The notes under the pieces are model-generated. The model was not told the origin of the DNA. It made no database searches and was given only the letters and a program-made list of their open reading frames with translations. The translations under genes were made by a program, and so were the position numbers. Below, piece after piece: positions 1-7,342 of a stretch of DNA of 37,084 bases. This stretch comes from an uncultured Prevotellaceae bacterium (GTDB lineage: Bacteria; Bacteroidota; Bacteroidia; Bacteroidales; Bacteroidaceae). The first letter of the stretch is position 1, and each line of letters begins with the position of its first letter. The stretch lies in contig ONGG01000038.1 in assembly GCA_900317305.1 (NCBI GenBank), forward strand, positions 1 to 37,084. Reading direction: 5' to 3'.

Positions 1-60
1 TTGGTCTACGCCCCCTGCCCTTCGGGCTTCCCCCTCTTCGCATGAGGGGGATGACAAATG
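1..60. repeat. Intergenic hairpins at the window edge
   Basis: Two short palindromes stand side by side: GCCC-TTC-GGGC at 17-27 and a C-run/G-run stem at about 30-50 with the loop around TTCGCA. No ORF with coding character covers them. They may be the end of a transcript entering from outside the window or one more intergenic repeat; the cut edge prevents a decision. Confidence 0.4.
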
Positions 61-71
61 TCCGTAATATT

Positions 72-101
72 GGTCGCTGCGCTCAAAATCTTACAAAATC
101 T
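72..101 (+). repeat. Solo terminal sequence of repeat family B
   Basis: GGTCGCTGCGCTCAAAATCT and the following bases match the terminal inverted repeat of the element seen at 32752-33039 and 36781-37035, but no second end is visible nearby. It is probably a relic of a family B copy. Confidence 0.5.
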
Positions 102-145
102 AAAAGAAAATCATGCAATTGATATTTACATCAGCTTCGGGGGAA

Positions 146-306
146 AACATCGTGCAAGCCGAACCGAGTAAGCAGTGAGTGCAGTGTGAACTTGTTCAAA
201 TACTGCCGAGTCGCGTTCGAGGTCGACAAAAGTCAACGCAATAGAGCTTGCTCTGATTGCCGAGGCGCAGCCGATGTTCATCATGCGAGGCATGATAAAC
301 CTCAAG
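146..306 (-). repeat. Repeat family A copy, interrupted
   Basis: Read on the minus strand this contains the family A landmarks: the hairpin CATGCCTCGCATG, the block ATGAACATCGGC, the palindrome AGAGCAAGCTCT and the tail CTTGCACGATGTT. About 75 extra bases lie between the last two landmarks compared with the copies at 8762 and 36665. The rest of 1-600 shows no credible gene. Confidence 0.6.
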
Positions 307-567
307 CCTAATAATTCATGTTTCGCAAGTTCAAACCTATCCGAAAAGAATAAGAGATCATTATCAAAACCGCTTTGCAAGTCTGCCACGACAAGTGGCG
401 GGGTGTTAGCTGGGCGAACAATAGCGGGAGCCGTCGGTAACAAATGAGGCTTTTCGGTGTCGTCTCGGGCGAGGACTGTGTGAGCGGCGAAGCCGCGAGT
501 TCCGCAGCCAGACATCGGAAAGCCCATTTGTTCGACGGCGGAGCGTGTTCGCGGTTCTTTCTTGTTT

Positions 568-593
568 CTTCTTTCTGTCCACACAGAAAGAAG
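568..593 (-). terminator. Possible terminator hairpin after the lipoprotein gene
   Basis: An 11-bp perfect inverted repeat (CTTCTTTCTGT / ACAGAAAGAAG, 4-base loop) lies a dozen bases after the stop codon of the lipoprotein gene. It has no clear U-run on the minus-strand side, so its function as an intrinsic terminator is uncertain. Confidence 0.4.
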
Positions 594-605
594 AAAATAA
601 ATAGT

Positions 606-2375
606 TTACCACCTTCCGCCTGGACGGCCTCCCATGCCACCGCCACCGCCGGTGTAGTTGGAGAGCGAGACGGAGGAACCGCCGCTGATGGTGCCGCCGC
701 TGACGCCCATGCCACCAAAACAGGAGGTGCCGCCGCTGACGCTGACACCCGACTGCAGGGTGGGCTGCGACGCGCTGGAGACGACGAGCCCCGAACCGCC
801 GCCCGACGGGGTCTTGAACGAGAAGGTAGTGTTGCCAGCGGTCAGGGTATACCAAGTGTTTGTAGACCACGAAGAGGACTGGTAGCACGACTGGGTGAGT
901 TGTGAGCCATTCTCCAGACCGCCCACGGCCACAATGGTGCCGCCAGTGAGGTAGAGTTTGTAGCCGCCCTCGGAGTTGGCATCGATGGCCACCTCGGGCG
1001 CACCCGAGCAGATGGCATACACCGTGCCGCCCTTGATGTAGCAGTTGCCGTTGGCGTCGAGGCCGTCGTTGTGCTGTCCCTGTGCAAAGACATAGCCGCC
1101 GCTGATGGTCATGTTGCCCTTCGAGTTGATAGCATCGTCGTAGGCGTAGGAGGCCACCTCGCCGCCCGTGATGCTCAGTTCCTTTTTCGTCTCAATGCCC
1201 TCACCGTTGTAGCCGCTGGTGCGCACCCAGATTCGGCCGCCGCCGATGGTGATGTTGCCATCCACCTTGATGCCCTTGGGCGACGCGGTGTCGTTGTTGC
1301 TCTTAAACTGTCCGCCGGTGGTCACCACATACACGCTGCCGCCGTTGAAGTTCGCCTCCATATCCACGTTGATGCCCTTGCCGCCCGTTCCGGTGCTCTT
1401 CAGCCACAGTTCGCCTCCGTTCACGGTCAGCGTCGAGTCGGCCTTCACACACGCCGCACCCTTGGCTTCCTTGTCATCGGTGTCGTAGGTGCCATTGCCG
1501 GTGGTCAGCACGGTGGTGCGCCCGCCATTCACGATGATGTGGCTCTCGCAGTTGATGCCCTTGGCGGCTGCCGCCGACACCTCCACGTTCAGGATGCCGC
1601 CATTGATGAACACGCCGTCGTTGGCCTTGATGCCGTGACCGGCGGTCGACTTCACATGGATGTTGTTGCCTTTGCGCAGCACGATGTAGTCGGCCGAGTG
1701 GATGCCGTTGTTGGTGTTTCCGTTTACGGTGAGTGCCCCGCTGCCGTTGAAGAGCAGTTTGCCCTTGCAGTAGAGCGCCCCCTTCTGGCTGCCGCCGGTG
1801 CCGTCGGTCAGGGTGTTGGTGGTGCCATCGGCCAGGATGACGTAGGCGCGCTTGCCGCTCAGCAGGTTCAGCGCAGCCGAGTCGGGGTTGGTGATGTTCG
1901 CGCCATTGAGTCTGACGGCGTATTTCTTGTCACCCACCACGGTCAGCGACCCGTTGGTAGTCGTTCCGCTCACCACGTAGCAGATGCCCTTGGTGGTGCC
2001 GTGGTTGGCAGTCACATGTCCGCCGTTCACCGTCACCTCTACCCCACTCTCCGTCTTTGCCACCGGGTTGGAGAGGTCGATCGCCACCTCGGTGGCGAAC
2101 GTGTTGTTCTCCAGGGCGTCCTCCTCTTCGAGAAAATACTCCGTTGCCGTGGCCGTCGGTTCTGCCGACGATTCGTCGATGGATATATCGAACGTGGCCA
2201 GTTCGCCACTCGTGGTCGAACTGCCGTTACCTCCATTCACGTTGCCGCCATTGTTCCAGCCGTTGTTGTCATCGTTGATGAATTCCTCAATCGGGTCTTC
2301 TGCCGAGCAGCACATCAGCATGACCGTTGATGCCACAAGCATCGTAAAAAACAAAAAATTCTTCTTCATTCGCAT
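606..2375 (-). CDS. Beta-helix carbohydrate-binding-type lipoprotein (Cthe_2159-like)
   Basis: A 589-residue exported protein. The N-terminus has a short basic stretch, a hydrophobic core and a Cys pair at about residues 22-23 (LMCCSAED), which suggests a lipoprotein, although the lipobox is not canonical. After an acidic, Asn/Gly-rich linker come many repeats of about 20 residues of the type GGxhxVxssGxGIKAddxhxING, the hallmark of a right-handed parallel beta-helix. The arrangement resembles the Cthe_2159/DUF4353 carbohydrate-binding family, whose founder binds acidic polysaccharide; binding here is inferred. The C-terminus is glycine-rich, ending GGMGGRPGGRW. The start at 2375 was chosen because upstream in-frame ATG codons lie inside the promoter box at 2393-2401; an ATG at 2369 is equally possible. 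It is transcribed alone and is likely displayed on the cell surface. Confidence 0.85.
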   Translation of the reverse strand: MRMKKNFLFFTMLVASTVMLMCCSAEDPIEEFINDDNNGWNNGGNVNGGNGSSTTSGELATFDISIDESSAEPTATATEYFLEEEDALENNTFATEVAIDLSNPVAKTESGVEVTVNGGHVTANHGTTKGICYVVSGTTTNGSLTVVGDKKYAVRLNGANITNPDSAALNLLSGKRAYVILADGTTNTLTDGTGGSQKGALYCKGKLLFNGSGALTVNGNTNNGIHSADYIVLRKGNNIHVKSTAGHGIKANDGVFINGGILNVEVSAAAAKGINCESHIIVNGGRTTVLTTGNGTYDTDDKEAKGAACVKADSTLTVNGGELWLKSTGTGGKGINVDMEANFNGGSVYVVTTGGQFKSNNDTASPKGIKVDGNITIGGGRIWVRTSGYNGEGIETKKELSITGGEVASYAYDDAINSKGNMTISGGYVFAQGQHNDGLDANGNCYIKGGTVYAICSGAPEVAIDANSEGGYKLYLTGGTIVAVGGLENGSQLTQSCYQSSSWSTNTWYTLTAGNTTFSFKTPSGGGSGLVVSSASQPTLQSGVSVSGGTSCFGGMGVSGGTISGGSSVSLSNYTGGGGGMGGRPGGRW

Positions 2376-2392
2376 ACATTTCTTTGTTCGAT

Positions 2393-2401
2393 GCAAAGAT
2401 A
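2393..2401 (-). promoter_or_regulatory. Bacteroidetes -7 box for the lipoprotein gene
   Basis: TATCTTTGC on the minus strand is a perfect TAnnTTTG box. It places the transcript start about 10-16 bases before the chosen start codon, so the leader is very short. Confidence 0.7.
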
Positions 2402-2590
2402 GGCACAACATGCGGTTCAGGAAAAACTATTCAGCGAGCCCCCCGATTTGTTCAACGAAACCCGACATGGCACGGGGCATCCTGACCGGGTTGTGCCAGA
2501 ATCAGAACCAGTCACCAAGATTCTCACCATGCCCCCTGTCAAATAATCAGCGAATCGCCTTTAGAGTGCAGTTTCGCTGAACAATGATAC

Positions 2591-2617
2591 AAAAAAACAG
2601 CCAGGCGTCCTGGCTGT
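2591..2617 (-). terminator. Intrinsic terminator of the 50-residue peptide gene
   Basis: A 9-bp stem (ACAGCCAGG / CCTGGCTGT, 2-base loop) is followed on the minus strand by seven T residues. It begins 7 bases after the stop codon of the small gene and separates it from the lipoprotein gene. Confidence 0.85.
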
Positions 2618-2624
2618 TGTCTCT

Positions 2625-2777
2625 TTAGAAAATATTCTCTTCAATTGGGTCTGGGCCTGCATATACAGGAACATCTGGAATATCCTCACTAGCGGGAACT
2701 GGTTCGGAGCAAATCTCTCCCGACACATCGAGCGACAATTTCTTTGTCACCGGAAGCAAATAAATCTTTTTTTCCAT
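2625..2777 (-). CDS. 50-residue peptide, candidate radical SAM substrate
   Basis: A short gene with its own promoter (2817-2825) and strong terminator (2591-2617), which argues that it is real. The product begins MEKKIYLLPVTKKLSLDV, has a single Cys at residue 23, then a Pro/Asp/Glu-rich tail (PVPASEDIPDVPVYAGPDP) ending ENIF. There is no signal peptide and no membrane segment. It is divergent from the radical SAM/SPASM gene at 2974, with the two -7 boxes about 100 bases apart. The basic-hydrophobic front half and distinct acidic/proline tail look like leader and core of a ribosomally made, modified peptide, but no known precursor family was recognised. Small proteins starting with a similar K-K-x-Y-x-x-P motif occur in Bacteroidales; their role is unclear. 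Existence of the gene is fairly secure, function is inference. Confidence 0.7.
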   Translation of the reverse strand: MEKKIYLLPVTKKLSLDVSGEICSEPVPASEDIPDVPVYAGPDPIEENIF

Positions 2778-2816
2778 GGTTGTAGTTTTTTAAAGTATAA
2801 TTAGCTAATTATCATC

Positions 2817-2825
2817 GCAAAAATA
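2817..2825 (-). promoter_or_regulatory. -7 box for the 50-residue peptide gene
   Basis: TATTTTTGC on the minus strand matches TAnnTTTG and lies 40 bases before the start codon. No clear -33 TTG is visible. It faces away from the radical SAM promoter at 2928. Confidence 0.65.
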
Positions 2826-2927
2826 AAAAATATTTCGTTTACTTCCTAACATTTCTCAGTTTTTTTCTACTTTTTCTTATAATTCAGAAAAATCAGGTAT
2901 TTATTTTTTTATTTTCAACAAAACATA

Positions 2928-2935
2928 TATCTTTG
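2928..2935 (+). promoter_or_regulatory. -7 box for the radical SAM gene
   Basis: TATCTTTG is a perfect Bacteroidetes -7 box, giving a leader of about 30 bases before the ATG at 2974. The region is very AT-rich. Confidence 0.7.
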
Positions 2936-2973
2936 TAAATAATTTAATACAATGATTAATAACCTAAACATTT

Positions 2974-4041
2974 ATGGATACGAAATTACCACAGCCGAGT
3001 TTTCCCAAGGGCATGCGACTGCTTCAAGCCAGTCTGATCAATGAGAAACGCACGAAGAAACATAAGCTGCACCATCTGTTCTGGGAGTGCACACTACGAT
3101 GCAACGTCAGTTGCCTGCATTGTGGCAGCGACTGCCGTGCCGTTGCCGAAACAAAAGACATGCCGCTGGAAGATTTCCTGGCCGTGCTCGACGACGTGAG
3201 TTCAGTGATGGACCCAAACACCATCGTCATACAAACGACAGGTGGCGAGCCCCTTGTCAGGAAGGATATCGTTGAATGTGGTAGGGCCATCCGTGAGCGT
3301 GGCTTCCATTGGGCCATGGTGAGCAACGGACTGTTGCTCGATGAGCAGATGGGCACCCGGCTTCTGGATGCCGGACTGGAGTCGATCGCCATCAGCATGG
3401 ACGGTTTTGAGAAAGACCATAACTGGATGCGCGGCCACAAGATGAGTTTTGCCTGTGCAGAGAGAGCCGTCAAATTTCTCGTGGGGAAAAATCTCGTATG
3501 GGATGTCATTACCTGTGTGAACCAGAAAAACATCGGTTATCTGGAGGAGTTCAAGCGCTACCTCATCGATATGGGCGTAAAGAAATGGCGCATTTTCACG
3601 ATTGTCCCCATGGGCCGCGCTGCATTGTATCCTGAATTGCAACTCAGCGATGAGCAGTTCCGCCAGGTGATGGATTTCATCGCGGCCACACGCAAGGAGA
3701 AATCCATCTACCTGAGTTTTAGTTGCGAGGACTTCCTTGGCGATTATGAATATGAGGTACGCAACTCTCCATTTTTCTGTCAGTCGGGTGTCAATGTGGC
3801 TTCGATTCTCGCCGATGGCTCTATCTCAGGCTGCCTGAGTATGCGGAGCAATTACCACCAAGGGAACATCTACAAAGACCGGTTCACTGATGTATGGGAA
3901 AACAAATTCCAAGAGTACCGCAATCGCGAATGGATGCACACCGACCAGTGCAGCGACTGCAAAATGTGGGATTTCTGTCTGGGGAATGGTCTACACCTGC
4001 GCGACGACGAGGGCAAACTGATGCTCTGCAAATATAAATAA
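2974..4041 (+). CDS. Radical SAM/SPASM enzyme, peptide-maturase type
   Basis: A 355-residue protein. The 4Fe-4S radical SAM motif CxxxCxxC is C43-C47-C50 (RCNVSCLHC), with extra cysteines at 39 and 54 giving WECTLRC...GSDC. The SAM-binding GGEP motif is at 90-93. The C-terminal SPASM region carries cysteines at about 251, 269, 287, 326, 329, 335 and 352, able to bind auxiliary clusters. SPASM enzymes mostly modify peptides (thioether or C-C crosslinks, epimerisation), and the signature around the first cluster resembles the Bacteroidales rSAM/lipoprotein-system enzymes (TIGR04133-like). No matching small lipoprotein is visible; instead a 50-residue peptide is encoded divergently. Expressed from the box at 2928. 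The enzyme class is secure; substrate and reaction are unknown. Confidence 0.9.
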   Translation: MDTKLPQPSFPKGMRLLQASLINEKRTKKHKLHHLFWECTLRCNVSCLHCGSDCRAVAETKDMPLEDFLAVLDDVSSVMDPNTIVIQTTGGEPLVRKDIVECGRAIRERGFHWAMVSNGLLLDEQMGTRLLDAGLESIAISMDGFEKDHNWMRGHKMSFACAERAVKFLVGKNLVWDVITCVNQKNIGYLEEFKRYLIDMGVKKWRIFTIVPMGRAALYPELQLSDEQFRQVMDFIAATRKEKSIYLSFSCEDFLGDYEYEVRNSPFFCQSGVNVASILADGSISGCLSMRSNYHQGNIYKDRFTDVWENKFQEYRNREWMHTDQCSDCKMWDFCLGNGLHLRDDEGKLMLCKYK

Positions 4042-4067
4042 TCGAAGTGCAGGAATTCTGATGAGTG

Positions 4068-4174
4068 CAGGAGTTTAGACAATAGCCTGATTTTTTTACC
4101 TTTTATGGGCTTTATGGGCATAATGGGCTCAATGGGCCATATGGGTGCAGGCAACAGTAATGTCTAAACTCCTG
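4068..4174. repeat. 14-bp inverted repeat enclosing a 9-bp tandem array
   Basis: CAGGAGTTTAGACA at 4068-4081 is matched by its exact reverse complement at 4161-4174. Between them lie five 9-bp units at 4102-4146 (TTTATGGGC twice, ATAATGGGC, TCAATGGGC, CATATGGGT). It stands just after the radical SAM stop codon. It may act as a terminator stem or be an inserted repeat (family D). Confidence 0.65.
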
Positions 4175-4500
4175 TGACTTTTTTAACCCCTGAAAATTCT
4201 GTGACTCCTTACTCCTCTGAACTATTTTAATCCTCTAAAACTTCTGTGACTCTTTTCTCCTCTGAACTATTTTAATCCTCTAAAACTTCTGTGACTTTTT
4301 TCTCCTCTGAACTATTTTAATCCTCTGAAACTTCTGTGACTTTTTTCTCCTCTGAACTATTTTAACCATCTGAAATCTTATATCATTTTTAACCATCCGA
4401 ACTATTTTAACCATCTGAAATCTTATATCTTTTTTAACCCTCTGAACTATTTTAACCATCTGAAATCTTATATCTTTTTTAACCCTCTGAAATCTTTTAA
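4175..4500. repeat. Degenerate 45-bp tandem repeat
   Basis: AT-rich units containing GTGACT, CTCCTCTGAACTATTTTAA and YCATCTGAAA recur with a spacing of 45 bases (GTGAC at 4201, 4246, 4291, 4336), then in a diverged form (GAACTATTTTAACC near 4354, 4399 and 4444). All six frames are stopped repeatedly, so it does not encode protein. No spacer-like variable segments are present. Confidence 0.75.
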
Positions 4501-4559
4501 CCCGTGTAACTCTTCTCTACTTGCGACTGCTTGCTGATGAGCAAAGCGAATATCGTGGA

Positions 4560-4708
4560 GTGAAAGATAAAAAACCGCTTACGCTTGAGAAAAAGAACAT
4601 GAAACGCTAACGCTCGGGAAAAAGGCCACAAGGGCCTGGGAAAAAGGAAGAAAAAAAAGATTTGAAAGATTTTCCCAAAGATTTTGTAAGATTTTGAGCG
4701 CAGCGACC
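4560..4708 (+). repeat. Repeat family B, 5'-truncated copy
   Basis: Shares with the copies at 32752 and 36781 the run AAAAAACCGCT-ACGCTT, AACATGAAACGCT-ACGCT, the GGCCACAAGGGCCTGG hairpin and the terminal sequence AGATTTTGAGCGCAGCGACC. The left terminal repeat is missing. Confidence 0.65.
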
Positions 4709-4723
4709 CAAAACATCAGATTT

Positions 4724-4805
4724 CTCAGCACATTCCGTAGTTCTGCTATATCAGCACATTCCGTTGTTTTTTTATTTCAGATTTCTCAGCACATTCCGTA
4801 GTTTT
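4724..4805 (+). repeat. Repeat family C, three copies
   Basis: CTCAGCACATTCCGTAGTT at 4724-4742 and again from 4785, with a variant TCAGCACATTCCGTTGTTT at 4751-4769. It directly follows the truncated family B element. Confidence 0.7.
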
Positions 4806-4858
4806 AAAGTAATAGTCAGTAATGGCCATCCGCTGTTGAAATTACCGATTTTTGAGTA

Positions 4859-4889
4859 TTGTCTATTATCTGAATATGCTGTACTTTTG
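4859..4889 (+). promoter_or_regulatory. Promoter of the methyltransferase operon
   Basis: TTG at 4859-4861 and TACTTTTG at 4882-4889, 20 bases apart, form a good Bacteroidetes -33/-7 promoter. The leader to the ATG at 4944 would be about 50 bases. Confidence 0.75.
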
Positions 4890-4943
4890 CATTCACAAGT
4901 AAACAAACAGGCAAAAGGTTATCAACTATTTTTCAATTAAGGT

Positions 4944-5558
4944 ATGAAGAGAATATTCAAGGATTTTTTCAGTCAGTGTGCGCGGCCCGAAGGATTTCTC
5001 GGGCGGTGCATGCTGCGTTTCATGAACTTCGGCCATGCCCCGCTCACCAACTGGGGACTTGGCCATGTCGCGTTTCGTGATGGCATGACCATGCTCGACA
5101 TCGGCTGTGGCGGCGGTGCCACGCTGAAACGTCTGCTCAAGAGAAGCCCTGCCGGAAAGGTATATGGCATAGACATTTCAGCGGAAAGTGTCGCCAAGGC
5201 GAAGAATGTGAACAAGCGGCAGGTGGGCAGTCAGGTGTTTGTGGAACAGGGTTCTGCCGACAGGCTGCCGTGGGAGAACCAAAAGTTTGACGTGGTGACA
5301 GCCGTGGAGACGGTATATTTCTGGCCAGATCTGCCCAAATGTTTTCAGGAAGTGAAACGTGTGCTGAAGTCCGGCGGACAGTTTGCCATCATGCTGGAAG
5401 TGATAGAGGGCGATTCGGTGTGGACGAACGTCGTTGAGGGAATGACCGTATATCCTCCCGAACAGTTGAAGGAAATGCTGCAACAGGCAGGCTTCAGTGA
5501 TGTCAAGATTTTCAGGAAGAAACCATCGTATGCAACGGTAAAAGGAATACTGAAATGA
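4944..5558 (+). CDS. Class I SAM-dependent methyltransferase
   Basis: A 204-residue soluble protein. The SAM-binding motif I is LDIGCGGGAT at 51-60; the acidic residue binding the ribose is in VYGIDIS (about 76), with SADRLPW and FDVVTAVETVYFW as later motifs and VLKSGGQF as the motif near strand 5. This is the Methyltransf_11/UbiE-like fold. The substrate is not deducible. First gene of an operon driven from 4859-4889; its TGA overlaps the ATG of the next small ORF (ATGA), suggesting coupled translation. The C-terminal part is short compared with lipid quinone methyltransferases, so a small-molecule or peptide substrate is as likely. Confidence 0.85.
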   Translation: MKRIFKDFFSQCARPEGFLGRCMLRFMNFGHAPLTNWGLGHVAFRDGMTMLDIGCGGGATLKRLLKRSPAGKVYGIDISAESVAKAKNVNKRQVGSQVFVEQGSADRLPWENQKFDVVTAVETVYFWPDLPKCFQEVKRVLKSGGQFAIMLEVIEGDSVWTNVVEGMTVYPPEQLKEMLQQAGFSDVKIFRKKPSYATVKGILK

Positions 5559-5689
5559 TAGACAGTTTGAAAGAGGATGCTGTCAGCGAGATCCACTATG
5601 CCGATTCCTGTCAGGAGATACCCGTCCCACATTGGATGCAGATTCCCGGAATGTTGACGGGAGTGGGAATCATTTACGGAAAGAAATAA
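5555..5689 (+). CDS. 44-residue ORF coupled to the methyltransferase
   Basis: Starts in an ATGA overlap with the upstream methyltransferase and ends 17 bases before the membrane protein gene. The product begins MIDSLKEDAVSEIHYADSC and ends GMLTGVGIIYGKK; the tail resembles the last strand of a small globular domain rather than a free peptide. It could be a real small protein or the C-terminal remnant of a gene lost by deletion. No family was recognised. Position and overlap support translation; function is unknown. Confidence 0.5.
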   Translation: MIDSLKEDAVSEIHYADSCQEIPVPHWMQIPGMLTGVGIIYGKK

Positions 5690-5706
5690 CAATAAAGAAA
5701 GCAAAT

Positions 5707-6117
5707 ATGGAAAAGAAAACAAAGATTATCGTATTGTGGTTGCTGACAATCTGCGGATTTGCCTGCCATTCTATTACCGACATTCTCCCCATGTTCTGGG
5801 GGAAGAATATCGCCATTGCCACCGATGGCGTCGTACCCGGCGGCATGGTCGCATTCATGATGTTGCTGTCGTTCTTTCTGCCCGCATGTGCCATCCTGTG
5901 CCTGCTGGCAGATACCAAGGGTAAAGCCATGAGATGGGTGAATGTAGTGATGGCAGGATTCATTGCCCTGTTCAACATCGTTCACCTTTGTATGGAACTG
6001 CCTTCTGACAACGCGGGACAATATCTGGTATTGCCCATGATGGTGGTCATCGGATTATGCCTTGCCTATCATTCATACACATTTATGAGAGCATCGGGGA
6101 ATCATCATGGCAGATAA
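5707..6117 (+). CDS. Small four-helix membrane protein, unknown function
   Basis: A 136-residue protein with four predicted membrane helices (about residues 7-27, 47-68, 76-97 and 105-126). The start at 5707 (MEKKTKII, basic then hydrophobic) is preferred to an in-frame ATG at 5632, which would add a hydrophilic stretch overlapping the previous ORF. It overlaps the following methyltransferase by 11 bases, so the four genes from 4944 form one transcription unit. No catalytic motif is visible. It could be a membrane partner or transporter of whatever the two methyltransferases act on; that is inference. Confidence 0.7.
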   Translation: MEKKTKIIVLWLLTICGFACHSITDILPMFWGKNIAIATDGVVPGGMVAFMMLLSFFLPACAILCLLADTKGKAMRWVNVVMAGFIALFNIVHLCMELPSDNAGQYLVLPMMVVIGLCLAYHSYTFMRASGNHHGR

Positions 6118-6769
6118 AATACGGGAATCATACCGACAGAGCCGGAATATCTACGATGATGTCCTCACCCGCGACAAGTGGTGGAGCCGCCTCTACATGA
6201 ACATCTTCTGGGGAGGTTGTAATGACAATGAAATTGCCCGGAAAGTTCTTGGTTACATCCCCGATGACTTCAAGGGCGACCTGCTCGACGTGCCCGTAGG
6301 CACAGGCATTTTCACCTACGGGAAATATGGCAGGATGAAAGATGCACGGATCGTGTGCGTAGATTACAGTCAGGATATGCTGGACAGGGCAGAGGAACGG
6401 TTCAGGGAGAACGGCCTTCATCAAGTTAAGACCATGCAGGGCGATGTCGGGGCATTGCCTTTCCGTGACAGGCAGTTCGACATCGTTCTGAGCATGAATG
6501 GTTTCCATGCCTTTCCTGACAAGGAGAAAGCCTACTCGGAAGTTCACCGAGTCCTGAAACCCGGAGGCCTGTTCATCGCCTGCTACTACGTGAAAGGACA
6601 ATCACGCATTTCCGACTGGTTAGTGAATGCCGTCTTGTCACGAAAAGGATGGTTCACGCCTCCTTTCGAGACCGCTGAGCGCCTACGAAGCAGGATTGAA
6701 AAGCAATATTCAGTCGAGGAGTTCCACCTTGACGGCTCGATAGTCTACTTCAAAGCAACCAAACACTGA
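6107..6769 (+). CDS. Class I SAM-dependent methyltransferase (second of the operon)
   Basis: A 220-residue protein with a UbiE-type Rossmann fold: motif I LLDVPVGTGIFT at about 59-70 (Pro replaces the more usual Gly-x spacing), VCVDYSQDML as the acidic loop, GDVGALPFRDRQFDIVLSMNGFHAF as motifs II-III and VLKPGGLFIACYY after it. It differs clearly from the first methyltransferase, so the pair is not a recent duplication. It overlaps the membrane protein gene by 11 bases and ends the operon. Substrate unknown. Confidence 0.85.
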   Translation: MADKIRESYRQSRNIYDDVLTRDKWWSRLYMNIFWGGCNDNEIARKVLGYIPDDFKGDLLDVPVGTGIFTYGKYGRMKDARIVCVDYSQDMLDRAEERFRENGLHQVKTMQGDVGALPFRDRQFDIVLSMNGFHAFPDKEKAYSEVHRVLKPGGLFIACYYVKGQSRISDWLVNAVLSRKGWFTPPFETAERLRSRIEKQYSVEEFHLDGSIVYFKATKH

Positions 6770-6909
6770 AACAACGGAATGGGCTGAAAATGCAGAACTA
6801 CGGAATGGGCTGAGAAAGCTGAACACAAATGTCCATTAATAGCCATTAATATTCCAACTACGGAATATACTGATGATTCTGAAATAAAAAAACTACGGAA
6901 TGTGCTGAG
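6770..6909 (-). repeat. Repeat family C, four inverted copies
   Basis: AACTACGGAATGNGCTGAG, the reverse complement of the family C motif, occurs at 6796-6814 and 6891-6909, with variants at 6770-6787 and 6856-6873. The stretch ACAAATGTCCATTAATAGCC between them is nearly the reverse complement of the spacer found among the copies at 33055-33179. No gene is present between the operon and the promoter at 6986. Confidence 0.7.
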
Positions 6910-6985
6910 AAGGCTGAAATCCTTGTATTTCTTATCAGCGGTTCATTTTCCATCGTAAAAAATCGTGATAGAGAAGACTTTTCGC

Positions 6986-6993
6986 TATATTTG
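6986..6993 (+). promoter_or_regulatory. -7 box upstream of the dehydrogenase pseudogene
   Basis: TATATTTG followed by C fits the Bacteroidetes -7 box. It may now drive the Sde182-like gene at 7343, for which no closer promoter was seen. Confidence 0.55.
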
Positions 6994-7067
6994 CATGCAT
7001 ATTACCGTTTCCGGGTTCGTTCAGGCATCTCGCAGGGAACGACACGGAAAGTGGAAGACTACAACCT

Positions 7068-7286
7068 ATGAACATGGAGAATTTCAAAGACAAAGTGGCC
7101 GTAGTGACTGGCGGCGCACAGTGCATAGGCCGGTGTATCGCCGAGGAGTTTCGGAAGGCGGGGGCGCAGGTCTGCGTGATCGACAAGCAAGAAGGAGCAC
7201 ATTTCGTGGGCGACATCGCCGACAAACTCGTGCTGGAGCAGTTCGCCCAAGATCAAGGAGCCGCTGGTAGAGACACATTACATTAG
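7068..7286 (+). pseudogene. Truncated short-chain dehydrogenase/reductase
   Basis: The 72-codon frame begins MNMENFKDKVAVVTGGAQCI, the first strand and the GGxxxxG cofactor loop of an SDR, and continues through VCVIDKQEGAHFVGDIADK to about residue 60. Family members are about 240-260 residues; here the fold is cut after the second or third strand and the frame ends in an unrelated tail. The YxxxK catalytic pair is missing, so no activity is expected. The likely cause is a deletion joining the 5' end of an SDR gene to other sequence (a second frame reads IKEPLVETHYIR before a stop). It is a remnant. Confidence 0.75.
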
Positions 7287-7342
7287 ATAAAAGGGGGAAG
7301 GCCGCACGCACGGCTGTCTCCCACTCATTCAAACTTACAATC

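Noticed and set aside
1071-2330. 419-codon frame opposite the lipoprotein gene
   Set aside because: Shadow of the repeated beta-helix codons; no signal, no motif, and the minus strand has promoter and lipoprotein features.
4175-4500. CRISPR-like array
   Set aside because: Repeat units are directly joined and degenerate, without unique spacers of constant length, and no cas gene is present. The same holds for the 32-bp and 58-bp repeats at 29583-30140.
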